Assembly: GCA_028456385.1 (NCBI GenBank)
Contig: JALNQF010000032.1
Coordinates: 124,001 to 188,000, forward strand
Source of the DNA: Ophiosphaerella korrae
Taxonomy: Eukaryota > Ascomycota > Dothideomycetes > Pleosporales > Phaeosphaeriaceae
Length of the DNA stretch: 64,000 bases
Direction: 5' to 3'
Within the stretch, counting starts at the first letter, position 1; each line of letters begins with the position of its first letter. The notes under the pieces were generated by a model. It saw only the letters and a program-made list of their open reading frames with translations, did not search any database and was not told the origin of the DNA. The position numbers and the translations under genes were made by a program. Positions 28,627 to 39,495 of the stretch are shown here, piece after piece.

Positions 28627-30066
28627 CCAGCTCTTTGAGCACTTGTTCTTTGCGCTCAATGTCCCTTTCCCACTTTGCTAGGTGCTCCTTTTGCGCAGAA
28701 AGCTCGTGTGCTGAGTAAGTGATGGGGCATTTTGGCTGAGCGCCTTCTCTGCTGTTGGCGGCCTTGCTCCACGTCTCTGGCTCTGCGAGCCTGGCTAGCA
28801 GCGCCTGGACGTAGGGTTCGCCGTCGTCGGAGATGGAGCCGATTGTGGTCATGGTCTGGCATGCGAGCGTGTCGCGGTAGCGGAGGATGCGCAGTAGGTC
28901 TGGGTCCTGTTTGGCGGCGAAGATTTGGAAAAGGCCCCAAATTGACTGGGCGGCGTGGAGGGCGTGTGCGCTTTGTTTGGCGGCCGGTTCCAAGTCGCGG
29001 AAGTTTGGAGGTCACTTGGGTAGCTCGAAGCTATCTAGTAGGGGTCTATCGTACTCAATTAGGGACGGGTAGTGGACGTGGAGGAATGCGGGACCAAGAT
29101 GCACGCCTGGCCAATCTATAATGCCTGTTATCTCTGTCGGTCGCTCTTGATCAACAAAAATGCTGAAAGTATGCAAGTCGTTGTGCCAGAGGATAGAAGC
29201 AGTGTAAGCGTCGTCTTTTGGGAAAATGTGCGGAAGTATGCGGCTGCAGTCTTGGATAACTCCCAATTTGGATTGTTTTGTTGGATGAAAGCCGCCGGAC
29301 CCGTTGAATATACCTTGTTGGCGTACCCTAGGGAACTCAGGCAATGTATTCAAACATGCCGTTTCTCGCCTTACAATATCGGCTAGCACATCTTGAGCGG
29401 ATGTCCCTAGGTCATAGAATGTTAGTATGCCAACATAATGGCTATGTTTCAATCTTACATGGACCTCGATAAACATCAACTTGATCTCTATCATCATCAT
29501 ACCAGGCGCGACTGGTACTTGGGCCCACACTAAACAAGTCGCCGACTTTAAAGTCTTTGATCTCTGGAATGTCTCTTGAATAGTACAGTGAGCCGTAAAA
29601 TGGAAAACGCGCTTGTGATAGCCGTGCTGCAAACGTTGCCACCTGCTTTACAATGTCAATTTTCTGTCTCGCTGAAAGGCTTTCCCAGACATCGCCAAGC
29701 TCAATGCCTGGACATGCCTCCATGATAATGTATTCAGCTCCGACTTCACTTTTACGTCGTGTATTATACGCCAGTAGTTTGGGGACCGGAATCTTAAGTC
29801 GGTCTCTTACCTATCCAACACATCAGCTGACAGCCTAGTCGTGGATGAAAAGGAGACATTACATAATCCATCGTCGCTACTTCCGAAGCAGTTGTATAGT
29901 GCGAATAGCCTGCATTTGGGTTTGGTAATCGTGCAAAGAGCTGGCGTTTGTGGTCCATTGTGATAAGTAAAGTCTTGTTGAAATTTCCTTCAGGGACCTT
30001 GGTCATCTCGACACAGCTCGCACCAGTGCCCGCAGCATCTTCAACAGCGCTAACGAGAGCTTTCAT
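28499..30066 (-). pseudogene. APH-type phosphotransferase, interrupted by in-frame TGA
   Basis: Exons are 30066-29863, 29810-29459 and 29406 onward. Introns 29811-29862 (GTAATG...GATAG) and 29407-29458 (GTAAGA...CCTAG) recreate TMDY-VRDRLKIPVPKL and VYRGPW-TSAQDVL. The protein has the aminoglycoside phosphotransferase / choline-kinase-like fold common in fungi: GAEYIIMEACPG, LWHNDLHTFSIFVD (catalytic loop) and ITGIIDWPG. Reading ends at TGA 29014-29012 after ELPK (316 aa). The same frame then stays open for ~170 codons with family-like content (DLEPAAKQSAHALHAAQ, LLRILRYRDTL), so the TGA looks like a nonsense mutation. The catalytic-loop Asn is Ser (HTFS). A (GT)23 microsatellite adds a Thr-His run before the final stop at 28499. 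It is most likely a pseudogene, though a truncated product is possible. Confidence 0.75.
28579..28624. repeat. (GT)23 microsatellite
   Basis: An uninterrupted GT dinucleotide run of 46 bases. On the minus strand it reads as Thr-His codons in the tail of the broken phosphotransferase. Length changes that are not multiples of three bases would shift that frame. Confidence 0.97.
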
Positions 30067-31851
30067 ATCGAATTATAAATAGCGGCACTGAAGCTGCATA
30101 TACTCGTTCCAAAGCCAACAAAGGGCTTTGTAGCTGAAGATATCATCGGAGGAGGCGGTTTCTCAGAATTTATTAGACTGGCAATTTTTCAAACTTATAT
30201 TTACGAACAAATATTGTGATCCTCCTGGCTTACGCAGATTTGTATTATCAGGTAGCGTACCAGCAGGAGCAGAGTCGATGTGACCTGCACGTAGCCACTT
30301 TATGAAGGATGCCCAAGTTAGGCGGAGTAATTGCAAGCTTTCCCGGCAGGCCCACACGCGCGACAACATGCTGGTTTTGAGAGTTCCCGGCCCCAAGCCG
30401 AAATCCAGCCTGCCTTGCCCGGTTTGATCTGACCTGTGATCCGCTGAGTTGGTTAGGGCGCGAATGGACTATGTGGTAGTGGCATCGAACAGGGAATACG
30501 TAGAGTAGGATTTTAGAATGATAGTTACGGAAGACCGTAGAGCAGAATATCTACCTGCTTTGCGCTTGACGCGCTTGAGTAGCACGAGGTACAGTAGTGA
30601 TTTAGGTCAGTTGCAGGGGCGCCACATCGGCTGACCAAATCTTGGCGCGATAGTATTACCGTTTGCCACCAGCTTATTAACTTATACCGCCTAGCTAAGT
30701 CAAGTGAAGTTTCGTATACTCGCGATTGTTTGTTTTTGTTGAGAGGGTGCAAAAGGGTTGCAGAGGAGACAAACAGAGTAAAAGGACCGCCAAACAAGCA
30801 AGGAACGTGCTATCTTTCCAGGTAATTGGCAGCTGCGTCAAGGAGTGGACCTCGGGGAATTCCATAACGGCCGCTCTCGTTGAGAGATCGACATTAGTGG
30901 ATTTGAGTTTACATCTAAGGGATTCATACGGGTTCAAGCGACTGTACGAGGCTCAATTTTCCAGGCCAACAAGATGTCCACAGCAAAATTGCATTTCATC
31001 ACAAAGTAGCGAAGCAGGATAGAGTCGTAGAGATTAGGGGCGAATCATGTACCTTGTTTGGAGATATTGCAAATAGACATCTTCTCTTGAAGTCGGTGGC
31101 TCGGTTGGGTGAAGCGCCGTCTTCGAGTTCGATTTGCAATATGTTTATCAGTGTTCACTCCTGCTTTTCAATATGATTCCGTGAAACATGCGAGTCAAAT
31201 GTGGGGCAGAGAGACACCGACACCAACTCGTCAAGTAGCCACTCACCTATCACAGTGCTAATACAAAATCCGTCTTGACTTTAGGGCCGTGGACAGTAGG
31301 AAGTCACTATCAACCCTTATAAATGTTGTGATATTGTGGCATACTAGGATGCACGTAGAAGTAGGAGGCAGGTGGCGACCCGCAGTCGGTGAGATGAGTT
31401 GAAATATATAGATAATATGCCACCGACGGCGCTAGAATAAAAGGCACTGTTTTATGCAATATTAGAGTTCATGTATCTCGATTCTTGACTGGGTTAGCTT
31501 TGGTATCCCGGCGTGGTGAAATTGGGATGGGAAAGATGCTTTCATGCAATGGTTGGCTACCTCAGATAAGCTACTTCACTCCTAGTTAGTCGCGAACTCT
31601 AGACCAACTCTGATCTAACAATGTTTTGACTGTGCTCCATTTTGGACATATCAAGTTTTCGATACAAGGTCTTGAGTGGTACGCTCGAACAATTTATTCA
31701 CTGCAGACTTTACAACTCGGTTCTCAATTCTTCGCACCTATATTACATCGCGCAAAAGGTATTTCGAAATTTGGCAGAACATAGGCATACAGGATGCTTA
31801 TTACAGGTAGTGGAAAATTCTCCTCGAAGTGCTGGGATGTACCGAGACCAA
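30067..31851. other. Intergenic, 1.8 kb
   Basis: No protein-like frame, RNA gene or clear repeat is seen on either strand. The composition is mixed, with AT-rich patches near 31340-31450. Confidence 0.5.
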
Positions 31852-33144
31852 TCATACTTCCAACAAATCATGCCAATCTTCATTCTCCTCAATGAGTATC
31901 CACATATACTTTTCTAGGCTCGCCGCGCACTTTGAATATACCGTTGAAGCGTCATTGAACTTGCGGCAATTCCTGAACATCAACTTTAGATCCTCAACAA
32001 GTTCTTTCGGCTTGGTATAGTCGCCTTCATCTAATTTCTTTTCGATGGTAGATAAATCCATTGGTGATGTGATGACTGTGTAATAGCTAGGGACCTGGTT
32101 TTTGTCGACTGGCTTTGCGAATGGCCATGCTTCATCTTGGCCTTGGATTTTCAATAGAAAATGTCGGAGAACATCAAGATGACGACCGCGACGTGGCTTC
32201 CGTGCCATCTTATCCATCTCTAGAGACCAACCGGTTGCCTGAATGGCAGGTATAGAGTTTGGGTCGATTGGTGTGACAAGGTTGTTTGCCCATTGTTTGG
32301 GTGGTTGATGAATAATGTGGCTCTTACTCAGTTTTCGGATCTTGGCGTGCACATTTGCCTTCTGCCAGTGAAGCATGCGACCAACTTCGAGATACCTTAT
32401 GCGTGGAAGCATTGTGCATTGCATGAGTGTTGCTCCATCATAGACTTTGATATACCTATCCCAGCAAGACTGAGGGAGGGTGACCTCATCTGTAAATCCT
32501 TGCTTTCGGAAATATCCCGCGGCAGAGTTATCTGCGAAAGTCAAAAAGTGCATGACTGGGGAAGTAGCTTTCATATAGTCTTTCAGATGGGCCATGAGAT
32601 GCGACGCATAACCTTTCGCCTGGTAACTCGGCGCGACTGCCAGAAACGCGATTTCAGCGAAGTTTTGGTTGTGGAACTCTCGGAGTGATATGCCGCCAAT
32701 GACTTCTAAAGGCATCTTAACGAGGACAAGGGACAGGTGAGTACGGTCATAGACAAGTCGTGCGATGTAACGGCGTGGCATATTCGGAAGCTGATTCTGA
32801 AATAGATTCTTGAGACCCGCGAGGATAATGGTGCTCGTACTGCGGCCATCATTGTTGACCACACGGACTTCGATATCCCCATATCTTTCCTCTAAGGCTG
32901 CAGGCTTTGAAAAAGTCAGAGGTATTGTCAAGATTCGAAGGAAAGAGCAAACCTTTTCATGGTAAGAAACGCTCTGGTGCGTAGTTGTAGATTTATCCAT
33001 GTTCGGGAGCATCGGTCTGCCTTTCAAGTCTTCGGTCCCGATAGTATTTTGGCTGATAGATGATTCCTTGTAAATTAGGGTGTTTGTGGCGGTGATAATC
33101 TGTGTTTGGCCCGCCAGGTTTGAATGCGAGCGTGCTTCGTCCAT
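31852..33144 (-). CDS. GCN5-type histone acetyltransferase with bromodomain, divergent copy
   Basis: Exon 1 is 33144-32953 and exon 2 is 32904-31852, giving 414 aa. Removing the 48-nt intron 32905-32952 (GTTTGC...CAAAG) recreates the family sequence YHEK-PAALEERYGDIEVRVV; leaving it in adds 16 residues with no family counterpart. The Gcn5 HAT core is at ~70-235, with catalytic Glu148 in FAEIAF and the acetyl-CoA loop QAKGYA at 159-164. The linker contains KSHIIHQPPKQW. The bromodomain is at ~310-405 (VPSYYTVITSPMDLSTIEKK, NCRKFND with the acetyl-lysine Asn). Gcn5 acetylates histone H3 in SAGA. Several near-invariant residues differ (FADNSA for YADNYA, YDGA for YEGG, AFLAVAP for VFCAISS), so this may be a fast-evolving paralog rather than the sole Gcn5. 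Confidence 0.88.
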   Translation of the reverse strand: MDEARSHSNLAGQTQIITATNTLIYKESSISQNTIGTEDLKGRPMLPNMDKSTTTHQSVSYHEKVCSFLRILTIPLTFSKPAALEERYGDIEVRVVNNDGRSTSTIILAGLKNLFQNQLPNMPRRYIARLVYDRTHLSLVLVKMPLEVIGGISLREFHNQNFAEIAFLAVAPSYQAKGYASHLMAHLKDYMKATSPVMHFLTFADNSAAGYFRKQGFTDEVTLPQSCWDRYIKVYDGATLMQCTMLPRIRYLEVGRMLHWQKANVHAKIRKLSKSHIIHQPPKQWANNLVTPIDPNSIPAIQATGWSLEMDKMARKPRRGRHLDVLRHFLLKIQGQDEAWPFAKPVDKNQVPSYYTVITSPMDLSTIEKKLDEGDYTKPKELVEDLKLMFRNCRKFNDASTVYSKCAASLEKYMWILIEENEDWHDLLEV

Positions 33145-34120
33145 CGTCGTCGAATCCTATCTCGGTAGGCTTCCAGTACCTGACTCATATTAGTGTCATA
33201 AACCTTTCGTCTGCCTGAAATTTTCAGAGACTTTGCGGGGGATTGTTGTGAAGGTTATGTGGGTGAATATTTTCGGCAACGCTTAGGTGTTTGTTTGTGC
33301 GGGTCGAAAGGCAAGATCACGTGATTGTATTCACCCAGATGTCATGTGGCCGTCACATAAGTCGCTGGATGTCTTAGCTGCCTAGCCCTTATTGAGCGCA
33401 AAATCTTACGTCAGGAACCGTTGTACCTCCAATATCTAACATGTTTGGACTACAAGAGCATCTCTAGACGTCGAATTGAAAATAATTTCAGCAAATTGCC
33501 GTTGAACAGTAATTTGTCATGCCTTCGAGGCTGAGATCATATTGTATAACATTCGATTTATTAGAACATGGATAATCAATTCTGAGGCATATATTGGTTA
33601 AGAAATCAATCTTAAAGCGTGGGTGCATGCTCCTCTAATCCATGCCATCTTGTTTGACACATTTTCATGTTAGGTTACACGGAAAAAGCTATGGGTGTAT
33701 CGGGAATGCTTATTCGACTTGTCAGTAGAGCACGCCTTATACTGATATTAGAGGCAGTTCATCAGTCTTTGAGGGTATGTAGAGGAACTATCTTCTGTAC
33801 AGCCGGAGATCGATTTTAACGTTCCATAATGAAACAGGGGTTACGTCTCTCCTCATAGCAATCGCACAACCTATATGTACCTCAGGGTTAATATTAGGTA
33901 GCATCCTTCAGAGGTCAGCACATTTGCATTAAGACTACATAATGGAAAAAATGGAGTCTTGTACACGAGAGTTCGGAGGATTTTATTTATGGATCATCTA
34001 TGAAAATGAGTGGACAATTTTGATCTCAACAATTTATGTACATGAAGCCTCCGTCAACTGGCAGCACGACTGTACCACTTCTCTGAATCTAGGCCTGATT
34101 CCGAATATCATGTTCTACGC
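33145..34120. other. Intergenic, 1.0 kb
   Basis: This is the promoter side of the GCN5-like gene and the 3' flank of the cellulase. The DNA is AT-rich and nothing specific is seen. Confidence 0.5.
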
Positions 34121-35790
34121 TTATGCAGATTGCTGGAAGGTCGAGCCGATAGGACCAAACTTGACGTTTGAGAAAACGACCTGAGCATTCGGACTCGCAG
34201 CCTCGACTTCAGCGGGGACACCGCTGGTGATTGGGCAGTCACCACGGGCGGCACCAGGAGTCTCGGGGTCCCTGTCAGTGGGATAGGTCGAATCAAGCCA
34301 GAGCATGTTCGAGTAATGGTCATCCCAGATCGACATAACCTTTCATATTGTTAGATGCTGTGGTGTTGAGGTACCAAGAGCTGAGTTCGCTTACCAGAAC
34401 CATGCCCAATGCCATACCCTTGCCCATGGAAGCCATACCACCAAACTTGTTGAAGGGGTAGATCTCTTCTTTGAACACGGACTTCTGAGTGTTGCACCAC
34501 TCTTGTGTGATAGAGTTGCCCTTCATTCCTGGGATGGTTGGCTCGGGCTGGGCAATGACCTTTCCGCCTTGTACGTAGAATCGCTTGAGCTCAGTGAGAG
34601 AGCTGCCAGAGCCGACAAATTGAGTGACGACAGTCATCTTCTTTGACGTATCGACAGTCTTGCCCTTTCCGTAGAAATCTTTGACACCGACGCGGTAAGG
34701 GTTGACTGGCATGTTAGTATGTCATAAAAGTATCGTGTTTGGTCATACTCACAGTCACAACCATTGGCATCGCAGGTGCCAGCATATCGATCAAGTGAGT
34801 AAGTACCGCCGCAGTTAGTGTCTTCGCAGACGGAGTAGCCTTCGGGCTGGCAGGAGTGGGGTGTCAATGCGGTAGCGGCAGAGTTGGCCTCCCAGATATC
34901 CATCTCGGCGCTGTGAATACTTAGCATGTGTCTCGAAATGGCGATTGTATGACGTACCAGCATGCGCCTTTCTTGCCGATTCCGGCATTGGCATCACTCG
35001 ATGAAGCCTGCCATCCCTCAGCGTTCGCCTTGCCATCGATGTACTTCAAATCACGGGCGCACTGAGCATCGCAGTACCCTGAATCACATGTTAGGCAAAT
35101 TGCTCATCCAGCCATAATCGACATGTCATACCTGTGCCGTACTTCGCGCCTGGTGTACCGTGTCCCTTTTGAGGCATGGAAACAAAGTACAATGCACCGT
35201 TTAGGCCGCAAGGCAACTGGCTTAGATCAACGTCGAAGGTGAACTCGTTACCTATGAGATTGAACATCTCATAGTTATTACTGTCCTTCATGAGGTATGT
35301 GCGTGAGCCGATGTTAGTTGAGTACTGGCCCTTGGTGACGAACTTCAGTGTCAATGAATTGCCCGAAGTCGAGATGCCATATGTGCCACGATAGTCCGAT
35401 CCCTCTATAGCACAGTTCTTTACACAGGCAGCGTTGTCTGGGCAAGCCGTGGCGTTCCACTCATTACCAGTGTAACAATTCGAGTAGCCACCAACAGCAT
35501 GGAGCCAGCGCCTGAGAGGCCATTAGTGAGTTATGTTTTATTTGCGTGTTGCAACTGACCAATTTGCATCAATGACAACTTCTCCGTTTACATTAGAGCA
35601 GCTGGTTCCACCCTTTCCCGTGCAACGCTGCCAGGTCATCTTGGGGTGAGTCTCTGTTGTCTCCTTGCCTACGATTGAATCAGATGATAGCCGACCTTCC
35701 ATAAGTGGAATGAATACCTATCTGCCACGCGGTCGCGCTGGAGGCGCAGAAGGCCAATACAGCCGCGGCTGTAGTTGTAGAAAACATCAT
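34121..35790 (-). CDS. Secreted GH7 cellobiohydrolase, no CBM1
   Basis: Seven exons: 35790-35718, 35668-35560, 35511-35132, 35078-34958, 34910-34753, 34705-34395 and 34339-34121. All six introns (47-55 nt) are GT-AG and in phase; the product is 456 aa. The signal peptide is [23 protein letters not shown]7 enzymes are retaining beta-1,4-glucanases that release cellobiose from cellulose chain ends. The catalytic EMDIWE motif is intact (nucleophile Glu230, Asp232, acid/base Glu235). Conserved Cys-rich blocks such as CDANGCDF and [20 protein letters not shown] are present. The protein ends right after the catalytic domain (TFQQSA), with no linker or CBM1. Cellobiohydrolase rather than endoglucanase fits the length, but tunnel loops cannot be checked by eye. 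TATATAAG lies ~70 bp upstream of the ATG. Confidence 0.95.
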
Positions 35791-36946
35791 GAACGGTCCA
35801 ACGTGGTCGTTTTCACAGGATACTGGATGTGACACAGCAGTGTCAAGGAAGGGAGGCTCTTATATACTACTTATGTGTTGTAACTTTTGCAAGCGATTCA
35901 TAACATGATAATCGCCCATTATAGATTGCTGAGCGGCCAAAGAATTGACCAAGAAACTAACGATATTGAGAATGGGCCATCGGACACGTTTATCGACGGG
36001 CCGTTGGGTGCTGGATCCGGCTTGGAAGCTGGAGAGTCAAACCGAAAACCGCAGCCAAGCTGTCGTGTCGTCGCACGAATAGGCTCTTGGTATATTTCCA
36101 TTCTCTACTACTCATCTTGGTTTACCGTGTAGAGCACGGAGACCGGCACTCGCCAAGTTGGAAAGACTCCGATATATAGCGCTAAGCCTGCGGGGGCGAG
36201 CGTGCGTAGGCAAACTGCAGGTAGTATGATCGATCATCAGCGTGATAATACTGTTCAAGCTTCTTGAACAGCGGCTTGGATTGTTTATATGTTCTTGGAT
36301 CTCGCTTGGTGCTATAGCTCGTGTTGGGGTCATTCGTGTCTTATGGGACCTTTTTAATATCACTCTGCGGGGTTTAAATGAATTGACGGAGGATAAATGT
36401 AGAAAAGCGCACGATTGGCCAACACCAGTAGGTCAACAACATCAAGCGATTGGCCACCAACTTTACTTATCACCATGCAACACCTGATTCAGTCAAATTT
36501 TATTTAACTGTCATATATTACCATCTATTCACTCCACATTCACGGTGCTCAGAATAGCAACGTTAACTACCGAGTATTCTTGAGACACTATATGAAGTCT
36601 TAGTACTCAAGAGCACGTTTTGCCGTCTTCGTGCTAGAGATGATAACTTGTTCATTTTGATTTTCTCACATGACGATAAAACAACGCCGAGAGTTTTCAA
36701 CTTTGGTAGCACACCTTTGCTACATAGTGCCAAGGGTCGACTGTATGAGCTGTCAAGAGAATGCGAAGCACCGTATGATTGGAAGATTTCCAATTCAGAA
36801 AAGAAATAATTTACGTCTATGTAAGGATACAAAAACTCCGGTTCAACCGGACTCGTTTGTGATGTCCAGCTACGCTAATTCCAATCGTATCGTCATTGGT
36901 TGTAGCACGTCGACATAATCTATGCGAATCAACTTCGCACAATCTT
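35791..36946. other. Intergenic, 1.2 kb (GH7 promoter; phosphate permease 3' flank)
   Basis: It holds the GH7 TATA box and one GCGGGG at 36190-36195 that fits the SYGGRG site of the carbon-repression factor CreA. A single match is weak evidence. No gene is seen. Confidence 0.45.
35859..35866 (-). promoter_or_regulatory. TATA box of the GH7 gene
   Basis: TATATAAG on the minus strand, about 70 bp before the start codon at 35790, a normal spacing for a strongly induced fungal cellulase gene. Confidence 0.55.
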
Positions 36947-38913
36947 CTAGAAATGGGGAGTGTTCAATGCCATAACACAGAGCAGACCTGCGATAAGACC
37001 AGCCGCAGGCAATGTTACCACCCAGCCCATGAAGATAAAGCCCAGTTGCCGCCAGTTGACTGCCTTAAAATCGTAATTCATGAGGGCCGTTCCTATCAGT
37101 GCTCCGGTTAGGCATTGAGTTGTGCTGACTGGCAATGCGAGACGGGACGCGAAGAGGACGGTGACGGCAGCGCCGAGCTCTGTGGCAAATCCTCGCGTCG
37201 GGGACATTTGCGTGATCTTGTTACCCATAGCACGTATGATATGGAATCCATAAACCCAGAATCCAAGACCGAGTAACAGCCCGGCTACAATAAGCATCCA
37301 AATTGGAGTCCCACTTTCTGTAGCGACAACACCCTCCTCGAAGGTTTGATAGACTGCGCTCCAAGGACCGACTGCGTTGGCAACATCGTTCGATCCGTGC
37401 GCTATCGACATCATCATTGCAGAGATGACTTGGCAGTATGTCCACATGTGTTCGACGCGGATATCATAACGGTTGGCCCTTGCGTGAATGTCACGCAACT
37501 TTTCACTATCGTGTGTGATGACGTCGCGAGTCACACCTTGCAGGAGGACATATTTTAGGTAGCCCATATACTTCTTTGGGTTCACCCAGGAGAGCTCCTG
37601 AACTGGTGCGATGAAACGTTCGTAAGGCTCGGGCTTACGAGGACGGGACAATTGAGGAGTAGCCGGCATATCAGCCTTCTCGAGATCTGTAGGCGTACTA
37701 GGGTTGCTACCATCCGAAACAGGCTGTTTATTGATTAGATCCACATCCTTACCAACGGTCGTCTCTTCATCAGCAGGACCCTTTCGATGCCTTAGCTCTT
37801 GGCCCATCGCACGAACCTCTCCATGAGCGTCTGCGTAGTAGTTCTTGACGTATTCGTCTCCCTTGCCTGGCCAGTAAAGAGGAGGGTTTTCCTTATTCAG
37901 AAGAGGTCCAAGTCTGCGGCTGTCAGTATTTTATCGATGATACGCCGAAAGCCTAGGAGCACTTACGGAATGTGCCAGATGCGGAGACGAGCATCTTTGT
38001 GCACCAACTTTCGCTTCAAGTACGGCAGGAAGAAAACATAAGATATCAAAAGGACGCCAGCAAATACTCCAAGAATGATTCCAGTTGCCTTACCGGCCCC
38101 GAATTCCTCAAGTGATGGGGCGGTTGGTGTCTCCACCACAATGAAAAGAGCAAGGATAGCTGTTGTAACAGCAAAATACCACGGGATAAGTCTCAACCCC
38201 CACTTGAAAGAATCTTCACGTTCGAGAACGGAATATTTTACAGTGCCGAAAATGATGGCACTGAATGCGCATGCGATAAGAGGCGCGATTGCCCAACTGG
38301 CCGCGATTTGAGATACGGATCCTTTCTGCCATCCCCAGGTAACTGGAGCTCCGGACGCGAATCCCACTCCGATGAGGGCGCCAACTACAGTCTGAGTAGT
38401 TGATACAGGCATTCCAAGACGCTTTAGTATTTGTTAGTGTCTGCTGGTTCGCACATCGGGTACAACATACAGTCGCCAACATCAACCACGTTGCTGACCC
38501 GACTTCGGCACAGCCCAAAGCGAGCATCAAAGTTCCAGGGTTGGTAGCTTGACGGAATCGATCAATTTTGATGATGCCGTTTTTAACGGTATCGGTTACA
38601 CGAGAACCTAATGCCACAGCTCCAACGAACTCCGTAACGATGGACAAGGCACCGACTTGCGGCATTGTCAAGGTTTGAGCAGCCACTGACGCTTCATTTC
38701 ATTAGCTTGATTCATTTCTGATCTCAAGATCAAGAACATACTGGCATACGAATTCGCTACATCATTCGCCTAAAGGTTGAGGTACGTTAGTGCATGTCCT
38801 GCTTGGAGTAAATATATATGTTTACTGACTCCATTGCCGAATGCTGAAAATACGAATGCGATAGTGGTTATCGCAAGGATCCAATCGTATCTTGCGGTTA
38901 CTAGAGGAGCCAT
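36947..38913 (-). CDS. Phosphate permease, PiT family (PHO-4/Pho89 type)
   Basis: Exons are 38913-38830, 38769-38742, 38691-38471, 38421-37967 and 37913-36947; introns of 60, 50, 49 and 53 nt are in phase; the product is 584 aa. Exon 2 has only 28 nt and encodes ANDVANSYA, the core of the first PiT signature. PiT proteins are plasma-membrane Na+ (or H+) / phosphate symporters with two homologous halves. The first half has GNGANDVANSYAT and GMPVSTTQTVVGALIGVG. The second has AHGSNDVANAVGPW and ALPVSTTQCLTGALIG. A long hydrophilic cytosolic loop (~300-400) carries Ser/Thr-Pro sites (SNPSTPTDLEKADMPATPQL) that could be phospho-regulated. Ten to twelve TM helices are likely. It resembles Neurospora pho-4, and upstream CACGTG/CACGTT boxes fit NUC-1/Pho4 control. 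Confidence 0.93.
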
Positions 38914-39284
38914 TTTGGAGATGAGAAATTGATTGTTGAGAGATGTTGAGCATGAGAAAACATGGCTATATAGGTGGAGAGACGAGCTCTTGCCACAGGG
39001 TACGTGTAGTCGCCGTCACTAGATCGTCTCCAATTCTACCTGGGCCATTCTCAGCCAAGCGGAAGGTTCTGAGTCGCTGGGCTCGTACACTGGGGATGCA
39101 CACGCATCGTTGGCTCGATGGACCCTGAGGCTCCACAGCGGCGACGCTTGCTGCCAAGGGCTGGGCGGGCCAAGTGGGAAGATTCTCTGCCAAGTCTGTT
39201 CCGCTGCACTTGGCTGCCTTGGGGGCATCCACAGGCCGATCAAGGCACACGTCTATTGCAACCAATTGGATGTCGCATGTGTGG

Positions 39285-39290
39285 CACGTT
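39285..39290 (+). promoter_or_regulatory. CACGTT box upstream of phosphate permease
   Basis: A lower-affinity variant of the bHLH Pho4/NUC-1 site, about 370 bp before the permease start. A six-base match alone is weak. Confidence 0.25.
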
Positions 39291-39489
39291 TTACGTTGTT
39301 GGCTTTGAGGCATCGTCGGTTTTGAAGGCCTTATTTCGACAAGAGAACTCAACTTTGCCCAGTAGGGCATGTAGACGTGCCACCGACGTCAAACGGCTGC
39401 AAGTGTTCCGCCCCGCTGCCGTTTCAGCCGCTTCCGTCGTCGTGGTATGCATTATCGAGAAGTCTTGCACAACAGAGTATGGTGCTGGT

Positions 39490-39495
39490 CACGTG
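39490..39495. promoter_or_regulatory. CACGTG E-box upstream of phosphate permease
   Basis: The palindromic high-affinity site of the phosphate regulator Pho4/NUC-1, about 580 bp before the permease start codon. It is plausible given the gene's identity but untested. Confidence 0.35.

Noticed and set aside
28379..28681. Plus-strand frame through the GT microsatellite (Val-Cys run)
   Set aside because: Antisense to the phosphotransferase tail; the open frame is a product of the dinucleotide repeat.
33942..34184. 80-codon plus-strand frame antisense to the GH7 3' end
   Set aside because: Runs into the antisense of the cellulase terminal exon and has no protein-like features.
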